Assembly: GCF_026627445.1 (NCBI RefSeq)
Contig: NZ_JAPNLJ010000034.1
Location: 1-64,000 of the forward strand
Length of the DNA: 64,000 nucleotides
Source: Streptomyces sp. H27-H1
GTDB lineage: Bacteria > Actinomycetota > Actinomycetes > Streptomycetales > Streptomycetaceae
Reading direction: 5' to 3'
Position numbers and translations under genes: made by a program. Below the pieces are notes generated by a model. The model was not told the origin of the DNA. It made no database searches and saw nothing but the letters and a program-made list of their open reading frames with translations. Shown piece after piece: positions 9,094 through 17,339 of the stretch. Position 1 is the first letter of the stretch, and every line of letters begins with the position of its first letter.

Positions 9094-9648
9094 CTACTCG
9101 AAGGCCTTGACGGCCTGGTAGTAGGTCCACGCGGTGCCTTCGCAGGAGGCCTTGCGGGCGCCCGCGTAGCGTGCGCAGACCCGCTTCAGGTCGGAGTGGA
9201 ACATCTCGTCCAGCCGGGGCTTGACCGCCTGGAACTCCCCCGCCGTCTTGTAGTTGCGGTAGCCGAAGTCGTGCCGGGCGCAGGCCGTCCGGAAGGGGAA
9301 GCCGAAGGGGTTGTCCGGAGACGTGGTGCAGTAGTCCGTGGACCAGTCGAAGCCGTACGCACCCCACTCGCCCTGTTTCCCGCGCGCCGCGGCCCAGGCG
9401 TCCTGACTGGCAGGGCCCGGCTGCGTCCAGCCGCTCAACACCTGCGGCTTGTCCTGCGGGACCGCGGGGGCCCGCAGGGCCGCGGACGCGGGCGGCGCGA
9501 AGGCGAGTACGACCGCCACCGCGCCGGAGGCCAGAGCGGACACCCGGAACTGGAACCGGAACCGGGCCCGGGACCGGGCGGTAGCCGGAGTCGGGGCCGG
9601 GGCCGAAGCGGCGGTCGGAGTCGGGGCGGGAGCGGGGCTGCGGCGCAC
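9094..9648 (-). CDS. Secreted prokaryotic phospholipase A2
   Basis: A 184-residue precursor. A Pro/Ala/Thr-rich start is followed by Arg-Phe residues and a signal segment (ALASGAVAVVLAFAPPASA). The mature part has the bacterial PLA2 core: DYCTTSPD, then FRTACARHDFGYRNY with the catalytic His-Asp pair and a calcium-binding Asp, and Cys residues placed for two disulfides. The family cleaves the sn-2 acyl ester of phospholipids outside the cell. The GTG at 9648 is used. A GTG just before the hydrophobic core (in FRVSAL) would give a more normal signal peptide and may be the true start. It is convergent with the broken phosphoesterase. Confidence 0.9.
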   Translation of the reverse strand: MRRSPAPAPTPTAASAPAPTPATARSRARFRFQFRVSALASGAVAVVLAFAPPASAALRAPAVPQDKPQVLSGWTQPGPASQDAWAAARGKQGEWGAYGFDWSTDYCTTSPDNPFGFPFRTACARHDFGYRNYKTAGEFQAVKPRLDEMFHSDLKRVCARYAGARKASCEGTAWTYYQAVKAFE

Positions 9649-9763
9649 GCACCTCTAACGAGGTCCCCCGCCAACGGTGTCGGGGCGCCGCGCTCGGGAG
9701 CCCTCTCCCCATCTCCCTTCCTGGCCCGGCCCCTTCGCCAGGGACAGATCCCTTCGGGCAGGG

Positions 9764-10486
9764 TCACACGTCGGCGGCGAGCCCGGTCTGGTGGGCGAGG
9801 AGGGCTGCCTGGACCCGCCCCGCGCTGCCGGTCTTCTCCAGGATGGAGCCGACGTGCGTCTTGACCGTGCCGATGCCGATGCCGAGCCGGCGGGCGATCT
9901 CCAGGTTGGCGAGGCCCGTGCCGAGCAGGGCGAGTACCTCCCGCTCCCGCTCGGTGAGTGCGGCGATCCGCGCGTCGGGACCCGCCGGTGCGGCGACGCG
10001 CGGCTCGGCCCCGCCGCCCTGCAGCATCCGGCGGATGACGGTGCCGGTGACGCCCGGCGACAGGACGGCGTCGCCGCTCGCGGCGGACCGTACGGCGCTG
10101 ATCAGTTCGTCGGGGCCCTCGTCCTTCAGCAGGAACCCGGTGGCTCCGGCCGCGAGGGCGCGCAGCACGTTGTCGTCGTCGCCGAAGGTGGTGAGCACGA
10201 CGACCTGCGGCGCCGGGTCCAGTGCGGTGAGCGGGCCGATCGCGGCGAGACCGTCGAGTACGGGCATCCGGATGTCGAGGAGGACCACGTCCGGGTGGTG
10301 CTCCTCGGCGAGGTCCACGGCCTCGGCCCCGTTGGCGGCTTCGGCGACCACCTCGATGCCGCCGGCGTGCTTGAGGATCATCCGCACGCCGGCCCGGATC
10401 ATCTGCTCGTCGTCGGCGAGCAGCACCCTCACGATGCCGCCGGTGGTGGCGGCGCCGGGCCCGTCCGGCGCCTGCGGGTCATTCAT
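9764..10486 (-). CDS. NarL/LuxR-family response regulator
   Basis: A 240-residue regulator. The receiver domain (about 18-135) has the acidic pair in LLADDEQM, the phospho-acceptor Asp71 in VVLLDIRMP, and a conserved Lys in FLLKDEGP. A Pro/Ala linker leads to a C-terminal LuxR-type HTH (LTEREREVLALLGTG, IGTVKTHVGSIL). It should bind promoter DNA when phosphorylated by the sensor kinase encoded immediately upstream. The two genes overlap by 8 bases, so they are co-transcribed and translationally coupled. The target genes are unknown; the divergent exported protein beyond the kinase is one candidate. Confidence 0.93.
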   Translation of the reverse strand: MNDPQAPDGPGAATTGGIVRVLLADDEQMIRAGVRMILKHAGGIEVVAEAANGAEAVDLAEEHHPDVVLLDIRMPVLDGLAAIGPLTALDPAPQVVVLTTFGDDDNVLRALAAGATGFLLKDEGPDELISAVRSAASGDAVLSPGVTGTVIRRMLQGGGAEPRVAAPAGPDARIAALTEREREVLALLGTGLANLEIARRLGIGIGTVKTHVGSILEKTGSAGRVQAALLAHQTGLAADV

Positions 10487-12164
10487 GTGTGCTCCCGGAG
10501 GGGGTGGGCGGGCTGGGCGGGTCGGTGGGCACCACGGGCACCTCTAACGGGGTGATTTGGAGGAGAACGTCCCCGCGGAAACAGTAGCGGGTGAGCTCCA
10601 GGCGGTCCCGGCCCACGGGGGCGCGGCTGTACGGGTAGACGCACTCGGTGGCGCCCGCGGGGCGCGGTGGTTCCCGCCCGGCGGCCGCGGCGCGGGCCAT
10701 CTTCTCGTCGAAGACCCCGGAGGCTTCGGCCTGTTGCCGCGTCATCCCGAGTTCCGGCTGTCTCGGTGGGACGTAGTCCAGCGGCCGGGCGTTGCCGACG
10801 AGCTGCAGGCCGTACATCAGGGTGGCTCCGATGCCGGCCAGGCCGAGCAGTCCCGAGGCCGCCTGGGCGAGCGGGATCAGCAGCGGGGCCCGCCTCAGCC
10901 GCCGGGCGGCGGAGCCCGCGGGGCCCGGCGTACGGGGCTTCGCGCGTGCGGCGTCGGTCTGCGCCGCCGTCGGGGGGACGGCGGGCAGCCGGGCCCGCAC
11001 GGTGAAGCCGCCGGCGGGGTCCGGCCCGGCCGCGAGGTCTCCGCCGAGCAGGGCGACGCGCTCGCGCAGCCCGCTCAGGCCCCGCCCGGTGCCGGCCCCG
11101 GCCGCGTCGTCGGGGCCCGCGCCGAGGGGTCGCACCGGGGGCCCGTTGACCACGGCGACCGTGACGGAGTCGGCGGTGTGCGCGACCCGCACCCCGACGG
11201 GCGCCCCGGCGGCGTACCGGTGCACGTTGGTCAGCGCCTCGCGCACGACGCGGTGCACCGCCCGCCGCACCCGCGCCTCCCGGTCCTGCGTGCCGGGCCC
11301 GGTCCACTCGAAGTCGACGGGGACACCGCCGGCCCGGGACTCGGCGACCAGCGCCTCGATGTCGGCGCGGGTCCCGGTGGCATCGGTGAGCGCGTCGGTC
11401 CCGGTGTCCCGGGACAGCGGCCCCAGCACCCCGAGCGCCTCGCGCAGCTCGTGCATGGCGTCGCGGGTTGCCTGCCGTACCTGCGCGGCGCTCTCGCGCA
11501 GCTCGTCGGAGCCTTCGCCGGCCGGACCGCGCAGGGCCATTTCCAGTCCGCCCGCGTGCAGGGAGATGAGGCTGAGGCGGTGTCCGACCAGGTCGTGCAT
11601 CTCGGCGGCGATGCGGGAGCGCTCGTGGATGCGGGACTCGCTCTCGGCGAGCCTGCGGTTCTCCTCGGCCGCGGCGGTCCGCTCGCGCAGGGCGGCGAGG
11701 AGCCGCTGCTGTTGTCCGGCGGAGGCCCCGAGCAGCCCGGGTACGAGGACGGCGACAGCGGCGAGCACCATGCCGAGGGTGAGCCCGTACTGCCAAGTGC
11801 CGAAGCCCTCGCGGTACGCCGAGGCGGCGGCCGTGAGCACGGTGAGCGAGCCGGCCCCGAACAGGACGGCGGCCCGGCGGCCCGCCCCGGCCAGCTGCCG
11901 GGAGACCGTGTAGGCGGTCACGGCCATCAGGACGCCGAAGCAGGACATCACCCCGAGCAGGGCTCCCATGCCGAGCAGCGCCGCCTCCGGGTGGCGGCGG
12001 CGTACGACGAACAGGGCCAGTGCGACGAGCGTCAGCCCCACCTTGGCGTAGGCGGGCAGGGCGGCGCCGATCTGGCTGATGAGCCCGAACGCCAGCATGA
12101 CGAGCAGACCCCCGCCGAAGGCCTCGGCGGCGGCCCGGAGCAGCGAGCGGCCCATGGCAGACAT
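10479..12164 (-). CDS. DesK/NarX-type sensor histidine kinase with extra C-terminal domain
   Basis: A 561-residue kinase. The N-terminal 150 residues hold several membrane helices, then a coiled linker, the HisKA_3 dimerisation helix with phospho-His in AEMHDLVGHRLSLI, and an ATP-binding domain (REALTNVHRYA, GRGLSGLRERVALLGG). Unusually, about 150 more residues follow. They begin with a hydrophobic segment (LLGLAGIGATLMYGLQLVG) and a polar tail containing two Cys (ECVYPY, LTRYCFRG) that looks extracytoplasmic. This may be a fused sensory domain. It pairs with the response regulator at 9764 through an 8-base overlap. The ATG at 12164 was chosen, because the longer reading frame upstream is another frame. 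Confidence 0.9.
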   Translation of the reverse strand: MSAMGRSLLRAAAEAFGGGLLVMLAFGLISQIGAALPAYAKVGLTLVALALFVVRRRHPEAALLGMGALLGVMSCFGVLMAVTAYTVSRQLAGAGRRAAVLFGAGSLTVLTAAASAYREGFGTWQYGLTLGMVLAAVAVLVPGLLGASAGQQQRLLAALRERTAAAEENRRLAESESRIHERSRIAAEMHDLVGHRLSLISLHAGGLEMALRGPAGEGSDELRESAAQVRQATRDAMHELREALGVLGPLSRDTGTDALTDATGTRADIEALVAESRAGGVPVDFEWTGPGTQDREARVRRAVHRVVREALTNVHRYAAGAPVGVRVAHTADSVTVAVVNGPPVRPLGAGPDDAAGAGTGRGLSGLRERVALLGGDLAAGPDPAGGFTVRARLPAVPPTAAQTDAARAKPRTPGPAGSAARRLRRAPLLIPLAQAASGLLGLAGIGATLMYGLQLVGNARPLDYVPPRQPELGMTRQQAEASGVFDEKMARAAAAGREPPRPAGATECVYPYSRAPVGRDRLELTRYCFRGDVLLQITPLEVPVVPTDPPSPPTPSGSTHE

Positions 12165-12335
12165 ATCGATGATTATCCGAGGCCGGACGGGGTCCGGTCA
12201 TACGCCTCGCGAGGGATCCGGGCCTCTGTCGAAGGGCAGAGCCAGTACTCAGGTATGAGTCGATGTCACTCTTCAGGCAGAGATCCGGTTGGTCCCAGGG
12301 AGGGACGCGGACTACGGCCGCCGCCGCGAATACTC

Positions 12336-12866
12336 ATGGACATGAACCGCCGTCCTCTCGTCATCGCCGCCGCCACCGTGGGAGTCCTCGCCACCGCTGC
12401 CATCGCCCTGCCCAACCTGCCGACCAACCCCCTGACCGACACGATCAACGACCGGGTGTTCAAGGAGAAGGGCATGCGCTTCGCGACGGCCGCCGACGCT
12501 TCGACGCGCGGGGAGCCGACGTGGGTGCTGCCGGACTGGGTGCCCAAGGACGCGACCGATGTGCGAATAAAGGCGCGCACCGACGGTGGGGCGCGGCTGC
12601 TGCGGTTCACCCTGGGCGCGACCCCGCTGGACGGCCCGCAATGCTCGGCGGGCACGCCGAGCAAGCGCATGGGGACGGCTCTGGAGGCCAAGTGGTGGCC
12701 GGCCGGCACCGGGTCCGAGGAGCGGCCCGAGTGCCGTGGCGCCTACCGGTACCAGGTCACGGTGCGCGGCAAAGAGGTCTTCGCCTGGACCGACGGCACC
12801 CCGTCCCCCGAGGTGAGTTCGCAGGACGGCACGCTGGTCCGGCAGGTGTCGGCCACCACTCCCTGA
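12336..12866 (+). CDS. Exported or membrane-anchored protein of unknown function
   Basis: A 176-residue protein starting MDMNRRP with a hydrophobic segment (LVIAAATVGVLATAAIALP) that is either a signal peptide or an anchor. The rest is soluble, with WVLPDWVPKDAT, two Cys (QCSAG and ECRGAY) that could form a disulfide, and YRYQVTVRGKEVFAW. I recognise no family. It is divergent from the sensor kinase across a 171-base gap, so it may be a target or a partner of that two-component system. A second in-frame ATG lies 6 bases downstream. Confidence 0.75.
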   Translation: MDMNRRPLVIAAATVGVLATAAIALPNLPTNPLTDTINDRVFKEKGMRFATAADASTRGEPTWVLPDWVPKDATDVRIKARTDGGARLLRFTLGATPLDGPQCSAGTPSKRMGTALEAKWWPAGTGSEERPECRGAYRYQVTVRGKEVFAWTDGTPSPEVSSQDGTLVRQVSATTP

Positions 12867-12886
12867 CCCGGTCCGCCCGGGGGGTG

Positions 12887-13555
12887 TCAGCGGCCGGTGC
12901 GCAGTTCGCGGGCCACCGAGAGTTCCGTGAGCCTGGTCCAGTGGGGGCGCAGCCAGTCCTCGGGCCCGGTGGCCGTTGGCAGGCCCGCCGGCAGGCTGTC
13001 GTGGAAGGCGGTGGTCTCCGGTTCGACGGCCCGGTGGTGTGTCAGGATCCGCGGCTCCCCGGGGCCGTCCGAGGCCGCGGCCACGCTCCGCAGGAACATG
13101 GCGTTGGCCGCCAGCAGCCAGTGCGGCCCGCCGGGGTCCGCGGCGGGGTAGGGGTCGGAGCCGGTTCCGTGGCCGCTCGACAGGGCCCATGGGTCCGGGG
13201 CCAGATACCGCACCCGCCCGACGCCGGTGAACTCGGCTGCCGCCGTACACATCGAGCACGGCTCCTGGGTGCTCCACAGCGTCGCCGTGCCCAGGTTCCA
13301 GCCCGTGCGGGCGGCTCCCAGCGCGTTCATCTCGGCGTGGGCGAGCGGCGTTCCGCGCAGCGGCCCGGTGCCCGGGCCTTCCTCGTAGGCCTCGTTGCGT
13401 CCTTCGGCGACCGGCTTCCCGGTGGCGTCCGTCAGGACCGCGCCGACCGCGAGGCCTCCGGCCGCGAGCGCCTCGTAGGCGAGGGCGAGCGCCCTGCGCA
13501 CCGGCTCCGGCGCAGCATGCCACGCCTCGTCGAAACCCTGCTGCCTGTTTCCCAT
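12887..13555 (-). CDS. Cytidine/guanine deaminase-family protein
   Basis: A 222-residue member of the zinc-dependent deaminase family. The HAEMN motif supplies one zinc ligand and the catalytic Glu, and PCSMC supplies the two Cys ligands. The spacing fits nucleobase or nucleoside deaminases (CDA/TadA fold). The C-terminal part (about 130-222) is longer than in a minimal enzyme and is of unknown role. The substrate cannot be told from sequence. The start codon is only 21 bases from the start of the divergent acetyltransferase gene, so promoters must overlap the coding regions. The 3' end faces the small exported protein, 20 bases away. Confidence 0.85.
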   Translation of the reverse strand: MGNRQQGFDEAWHAAPEPVRRALALAYEALAAGGLAVGAVLTDATGKPVAEGRNEAYEEGPGTGPLRGTPLAHAEMNALGAARTGWNLGTATLWSTQEPCSMCTAAAEFTGVGRVRYLAPDPWALSSGHGTGSDPYPAADPGGPHWLLAANAMFLRSVAAASDGPGEPRILTHHRAVEPETTAFHDSLPAGLPTATGPEDWLRPHWTRLTELSVARELRTGR

Positions 13556-13576
13556 CCGGCCATTATCGTCACCGCC

Positions 13577-13990
13577 ATGGACATCCGCCCCGCCCGCACC
13601 CCGGCCGAACTCCAAGCCGCGGAAGGCCTCTTCGACGGTCCCGCCCGTACGGACTGGTCGCAGCGCTTCCTCGCCGCGCCGGGACACCTCATGCTCATCG
13701 CCTACGTGGACGGGGTACCGGCGGGCATGGTCTCCGGCATCGAGATGATCCACCCCGACAAGGGCACCGAGATGTGCCTCTACGAGCTCTCCGTGGACGT
13801 GGCCCACCGGCGGCGCGGCATCGGCCGCGCCCTGACCGAGGCGCTCGCCGCCGAGGCCGAGTCACGCGGCTGCTACGGCATGTGGGTGGGCGTCGACACC
13901 GACAACGAGGCCGCGCTGTCCACGTACGGAGCAGCCGGCGCCCGCGACGAGGGCGTCTTCAGGATGCTCGGCTGGCCCCTCGCTCCTTAG
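13577..13990 (+). CDS. GNAT-family N-acetyltransferase
   Basis: A 137-residue GNAT enzyme that should move an acetyl group from acetyl-CoA to an amine. The acetyl-CoA loop is plain in VAHRRRGIGRALTEAL, followed by NEAALSTYGAAGA. The order MCLYELSVD then HRRRG resembles AAC(3)-I-like aminoglycoside acetyltransferases, but that similarity is general and resistance is not shown. The ATG at 13577 was chosen, being the start of clear similarity (MDIRPART). Its TAG stop coincides with the first bases of a partial repeat element. Confidence 0.85.
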   Translation: MDIRPARTPAELQAAEGLFDGPARTDWSQRFLAAPGHLMLIAYVDGVPAGMVSGIEMIHPDKGTEMCLYELSVDVAHRRRGIGRALTEALAAEAESRGCYGMWVGVDTDNEAALSTYGAAGARDEGVFRMLGWPLAP

Positions 13991-14060
13991 CGCTGTGTCC
14001 GGGAAGGCTGTGGCCCGTCGCGGGATCCGGTACGGCGCCGTGCATCGCATGGCGGAGGAG
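13987..14060. repeat. Partial copy of the 192-bp inverted-repeat element
   Basis: TTAGCGCTGTGTCCGGGAAGG, then a GTCGCGGG-like stretch and GTGCATCGCATGGCGGAGGA, align with the left half of the element at 19644-19835. Similarity ends at about 14060, and the right terminal repeat is absent. The TAG stop of the GNAT gene is part of the element end, exactly as for the complete copy. Confidence 0.7.
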
Positions 14061-14171
14061 GGAGTCGACGCGGAGCGTGGGCGCGCCCGCTGCCCCCCGG
14101 GGCGGCGTGTCGTGGGGCCAGTCGGCGCACCCTCCGCGCGGTCGGCCCGGGCCTCGCGAAGCATCGGCCAT

Positions 14172-15524
14172 ATGACCGCATTCACCGCGCTGATCCCGGC
14201 CGCCGCCCTGCTGGCGGCGGCCACCGCCCTGCCGCCGTACGCCGCCCACGCCGCAGCCGCCACCGCCGACGCCCCCACCGCCCCCTACGTCGTCGTCCTC
14301 AAGGACGCCGTCACCCGCGCCTCCGCGCACGCCGCCACCCGCGCCCTCGCCGCCGAGGCCGAGGCCGCCGGTGACCGGGTCGGGGCCGTCTACGACACCG
14401 CCCTGAGCGGTTTCGCCGTACGCACCACCGCCGCCCGCGCCGCCGAACTCGCCGCCGATCCCCGGGTGGCGTCCGTGGAGCCCGATGCGGTCTTCCGGAT
14501 CAGCGACCCGCCGGCCGGCCACGCGACGGGCGACGACATCGCCGTCGGCGGCACCGGAGCCGACGGCTCCCCGGTCGGGGGCACCCCCGTCGACGACACA
14601 GAGGCAGCCCGCTCCCCGGCCGGCGACACCCCCCTCGACGAGGCCGCCGCCGCGCCCCTGGTGCAGGCTCCCGCGCCCTGGTCCCTGGACCGGCTCGACC
14701 AGAGCGAGCTGCCGCTCGACGGCTCGTACACGTACCCGGCCAAGGCCGAGGGGGTCACCGCGTACATCGTGGACACCGGGATCAACACCCTGCACCAGGA
14801 GTTCGGCGGCCGGGCCCGCTGGGGCGCCAACGCGGTGTTCATGGAGGGCGCCACGGACTGCAACGGCCACGGCACGCACGTCGCGGGGACCGTCGGCGGA
14901 GCCACGTACGGGGTGGCCAAGGGTGTTTCGCTCGTCGCCGTGAAGGTGGCGGACTGCCGCGGTGACGCGAGCTTGTCGGCCATCACGGGCGGTATCGAGT
15001 GGATGGTGAAGGACGCCCTCAAGTCGCCCGCCACCCCGGCCGTGGCGAACATGAGCCTGGGCGGCGGCCACAGCTTCGCCCTGAACCGGGCGGTCGCGCG
15101 GGCGGTCGCGTCCGGGATCACCTTCGCCGTGGCCGCGGGCAACTCCGCCGAGAACGCCTGCACCGGCTCCCCCGCCGGCGTCCCGCAGGCCCTCACCGTG
15201 GGCGCGACGGACGCGCAGGACCGGCGTGCTTCCTTCTCCAACTACGGTGCCTGCGTGGACCTCTCCGCTCCCGGCGTGGGCGTCACCTCGGCCTGGAAGG
15301 GCTCCGCCACGGCCGCCGCCCGCGCCTCCGGCACCTCGATGGCGGCCCCGCACGCGGCGGGCGCCGCCGCGCTGGTGCTGGCGCGCGGACTGGCGGCCGG
15401 CGGCCCCCGCAAGACGCCCGCACAGGTGGCCGGAACTCTCGTACGGGACTCCGTTCGGGACCGGATCACCGCCCTGCCGGCCGGGACACCGAACCTGCTG
15501 CTGCACGTGCCGGCCGACAAGTAG
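14172..15524 (+). CDS. Secreted subtilisin-family (S8) serine protease
   Basis: A 450-residue preproprotein. The signal peptide (about 1-28) is followed by an inhibitor_I9 propeptide (about 35-115: YVVVLKDAV, FAVRTTAA, VASVEPDAVFR), then an Ala/Pro/Asp-rich linker. The catalytic domain has Asp in AYIVDTGIN (about 201), His in NGHGTHVAGT (about 232) and Ser in SGTSMAAPHAAG (about 389), so the triad is complete. It is a proteinase K-like extracellular endoprotease that matures by removing its propeptide. The ATG at 14172 fits the signal peptide; the open frame upstream encodes non-conserved sequence. Confidence 0.95.
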   Translation: MTAFTALIPAAALLAAATALPPYAAHAAAATADAPTAPYVVVLKDAVTRASAHAATRALAAEAEAAGDRVGAVYDTALSGFAVRTTAARAAELAADPRVASVEPDAVFRISDPPAGHATGDDIAVGGTGADGSPVGGTPVDDTEAARSPAGDTPLDEAAAAPLVQAPAPWSLDRLDQSELPLDGSYTYPAKAEGVTAYIVDTGINTLHQEFGGRARWGANAVFMEGATDCNGHGTHVAGTVGGATYGVAKGVSLVAVKVADCRGDASLSAITGGIEWMVKDALKSPATPAVANMSLGGGHSFALNRAVARAVASGITFAVAAGNSAENACTGSPAGVPQALTVGATDAQDRRASFSNYGACVDLSAPGVGVTSAWKGSATAAARASGTSMAAPHAAGAAALVLARGLAAGGPRKTPAQVAGTLVRDSVRDRITALPAGTPNLLLHVPADK

Positions 15525-15900
15525 CCCGTACGGGGCCCTCCGCCCGCAGCGCCTCCCCGGCCCCTGCGGGCGGCTGCCGAACCCCGGCGCCTGCCCGGCC
15601 CGCCCCCCGCTCCCGCCCCCGGCGAGTTCCCGCAGAAGCCCAGGTCGGACCGGGGGCCGGGACCGCCTGCGAACCGCCTGCGAACCCCACCCGCCCCACC
15701 CGCCCTGCCCACCGGCCGGCAGGTATCCACCCCCGCGCACCACCCGGCCTGATGGCACATCAATTTCTGTGTGCTTCGGGCGAAAGCAAGTCATTGACTT
15801 CTCATCACCGCGACGCGTCAATGTCGGCCACCGCACCGGCTCGACCTCCCCCACACAGCGGGTGGGGGGAGGGTTCGTATGACGAAGGAGTCGCGACCCA
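15525..15900. other. Intergenic region upstream of the WxL-like gene
   Basis: These 376 bases hold no gene. The first 200 are monotonous GC-rich sequence. Near 15750-15830 composition drops and a TTGACT at 15794-15799 could be a -35 element, with a weak -10 around CAATGT at 15819. An AAGGAG Shine-Dalgarno sequence lies 11 bases before the GTG start at 15901. Confidence 0.4.
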
Positions 15901-17193
15901 GTGAGTACAACGTTTCGACGAAGAGTTCTGGCCGGGGCGGGCGCTCTGTCCCTGGCCCTGACGGGCGCCGTGGTGGGCCTGTCGGGCACCGCACAGGCCG
16001 CGACCAAGACGACGCCCGTCCCGATGGACTGCGTTGCCCCTCCGCCCCAGGCAGGTGGTTCGGGCAACCAGAACTTCACCATCACCCTGCCCGACGGCGC
16101 CAAGGCCGGCGACGTGGTCCCGATCACCATCGACCCGGGTGCGAGCCCGGTCATCCCCGGTTTCTCGGTGACGACCACGAACGTCTCCAAGATCAGCCTG
16201 AAGGTCGGGTCCTCCGTCCAGACGGTGGTCAGCCCGCCCGAGACGGTCGACGTGGTGGCCGGGCAGGCACTCGACCCGAAGGCCTTCTCCGGCACCATCA
16301 AGATCCCGGACGGCAGCGAGGGCACCACGGTCACGGTGGCCCTGGACCTGTCGGTGACGGACGCGAGCCTCATGGGCTCGGTCTTCACCACCACCTGCAC
16401 CCCGAACCCGCGCCCGAGCGCCTCGCTCGGCTCGGTGGCCGTGGAGGCCCTGCCGAAGGACCCGATCACCACCAAGCTGTCGCCCAACAGCGGCGAGGCG
16501 GGCCAGGAGGTCGTCGTCACGGGCGCCAACTTCCCGGCGGGCGCGGTCACCTGCTCCGCGCTCAAGAACGGCACGGCCACGGGCGAGACCGGTAGCGGCA
16601 CGGCCACCGCGGCCGGCGTCGCGACCTGCAACATCACCGTGAACCTGCCTGCCGACAAGATCCGGATCGACGGTTCGATCCTCCCGTACAAGGACTACGT
16701 CTTCATCGCTCAGCAGCCGGGTGTGCAGAACCCGGTCGACGTAGAGGTCCTGCCCGGCCCGCTGGCCATCGGCCCGCAGGCGGGCAACCCCGCCGTCAGC
16801 TTCGGCTCGGTCACCATCAACGGCAAGTCCCAGTCGGTCGTGGGCCAGTTCACCGCCATGGCCGTCCAGGACTTCCGCGGGGGGACCCTCGGCTGGGACG
16901 TCTCGGCGACCCGGACGCCGTTCCTGAACTCGGTCACCGGCCACTCCATGGCCACGGCGCAGATCGGCATCCAGCCGACCTGCAAGGTGACCAACCCGGA
17001 CAGCCCGAGCCCCTGCACCGCCGGTGCGCCCGGTGCGATCTCCGACGTCCCGATGAAGGTCGCCTCGGCGGCCGCGGGCGGGGACAACCTGACCGGTGGC
17101 GAGTTCGAGGTCGGCGGAGCCGGAATGATCCAGCTCCCGCCGTTCATGTTCGCGGACACCTACCAGTCGGTCGTCACCTTCTCGATCGCCTGA
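15901..17193 (+). CDS. Secreted WxL-domain-like surface protein
   Basis: A 430-residue exported protein with an FRRR plus hydrophobic signal ending near GTAQAATK. The mature part is beta-rich. The first half contains Cys-bearing segments (PMDCVAPP, TTTCTPNP) and an Ig-like repeat (SPNSGEAGQEVVVTGANFPAG, TCNITVNLP). The last 140 residues resemble a WxL domain: FRGGTLGWDVSAT carries the W-x-V motif and the protein ends in a strand TYQSVVTFSIA. WxL proteins bind peptidoglycan in Firmicutes and are usually encoded beside a DUF916 protein, as here. GTG at 15901 has a good Shine-Dalgarno sequence. The role in Streptomyces is unknown; cell-surface display is inferred. Confidence 0.75.
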   Translation: MSTTFRRRVLAGAGALSLALTGAVVGLSGTAQAATKTTPVPMDCVAPPPQAGGSGNQNFTITLPDGAKAGDVVPITIDPGASPVIPGFSVTTTNVSKISLKVGSSVQTVVSPPETVDVVAGQALDPKAFSGTIKIPDGSEGTTVTVALDLSVTDASLMGSVFTTTCTPNPRPSASLGSVAVEALPKDPITTKLSPNSGEAGQEVVVTGANFPAGAVTCSALKNGTATGETGSGTATAAGVATCNITVNLPADKIRIDGSILPYKDYVFIAQQPGVQNPVDVEVLPGPLAIGPQAGNPAVSFGSVTINGKSQSVVGQFTAMAVQDFRGGTLGWDVSATRTPFLNSVTGHSMATAQIGIQPTCKVTNPDSPSPCTAGAPGAISDVPMKVASAAAGGDNLTGGEFEVGGAGMIQLPPFMFADTYQSVVTFSIA

Positions 17194-17209
17194 CCCGTAC
17201 GACCCCGCT

Positions 17210-17264
17210 CCACCCTTCCGCGCACCACCCTTCCGCGCACCACCCTTCCGCGCACCACCCTTCC
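17210..17264. repeat. 15-bp tandem repeat, 3.7 copies
   Basis: The unit CCACCCTTCCGCGCA occurs three times perfectly (17210-17254) and then 10 more bases. It lies in the 146-base gap between the WxL-like and DUF916-like genes. It has no reading role that I can see and looks like a slipped-strand minisatellite. Confidence 0.95.
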
Positions 17265-17339
17265 TCAGCCCCCGCTCCCCGCCTCCCCGGCACCCCCGGC
17301 GCTCCCCCTTCCCCGTCCGGCCCGACTGGAGAACCGCCC

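Noticed and set aside
10557..12866. A 769-codon plus-strand frame across the sensor kinase gene
   Set aside because: The kinase on the minus strand has clear motifs. Only the last part of this frame (from 12336) corresponds to a real gene, with its own ATG and signal segment.
13577..13990. Aminoglycoside 3-N-acetyltransferase resistance gene
   Set aside because: Similarity is limited to general GNAT motifs and motif order. The substrate cannot be inferred.
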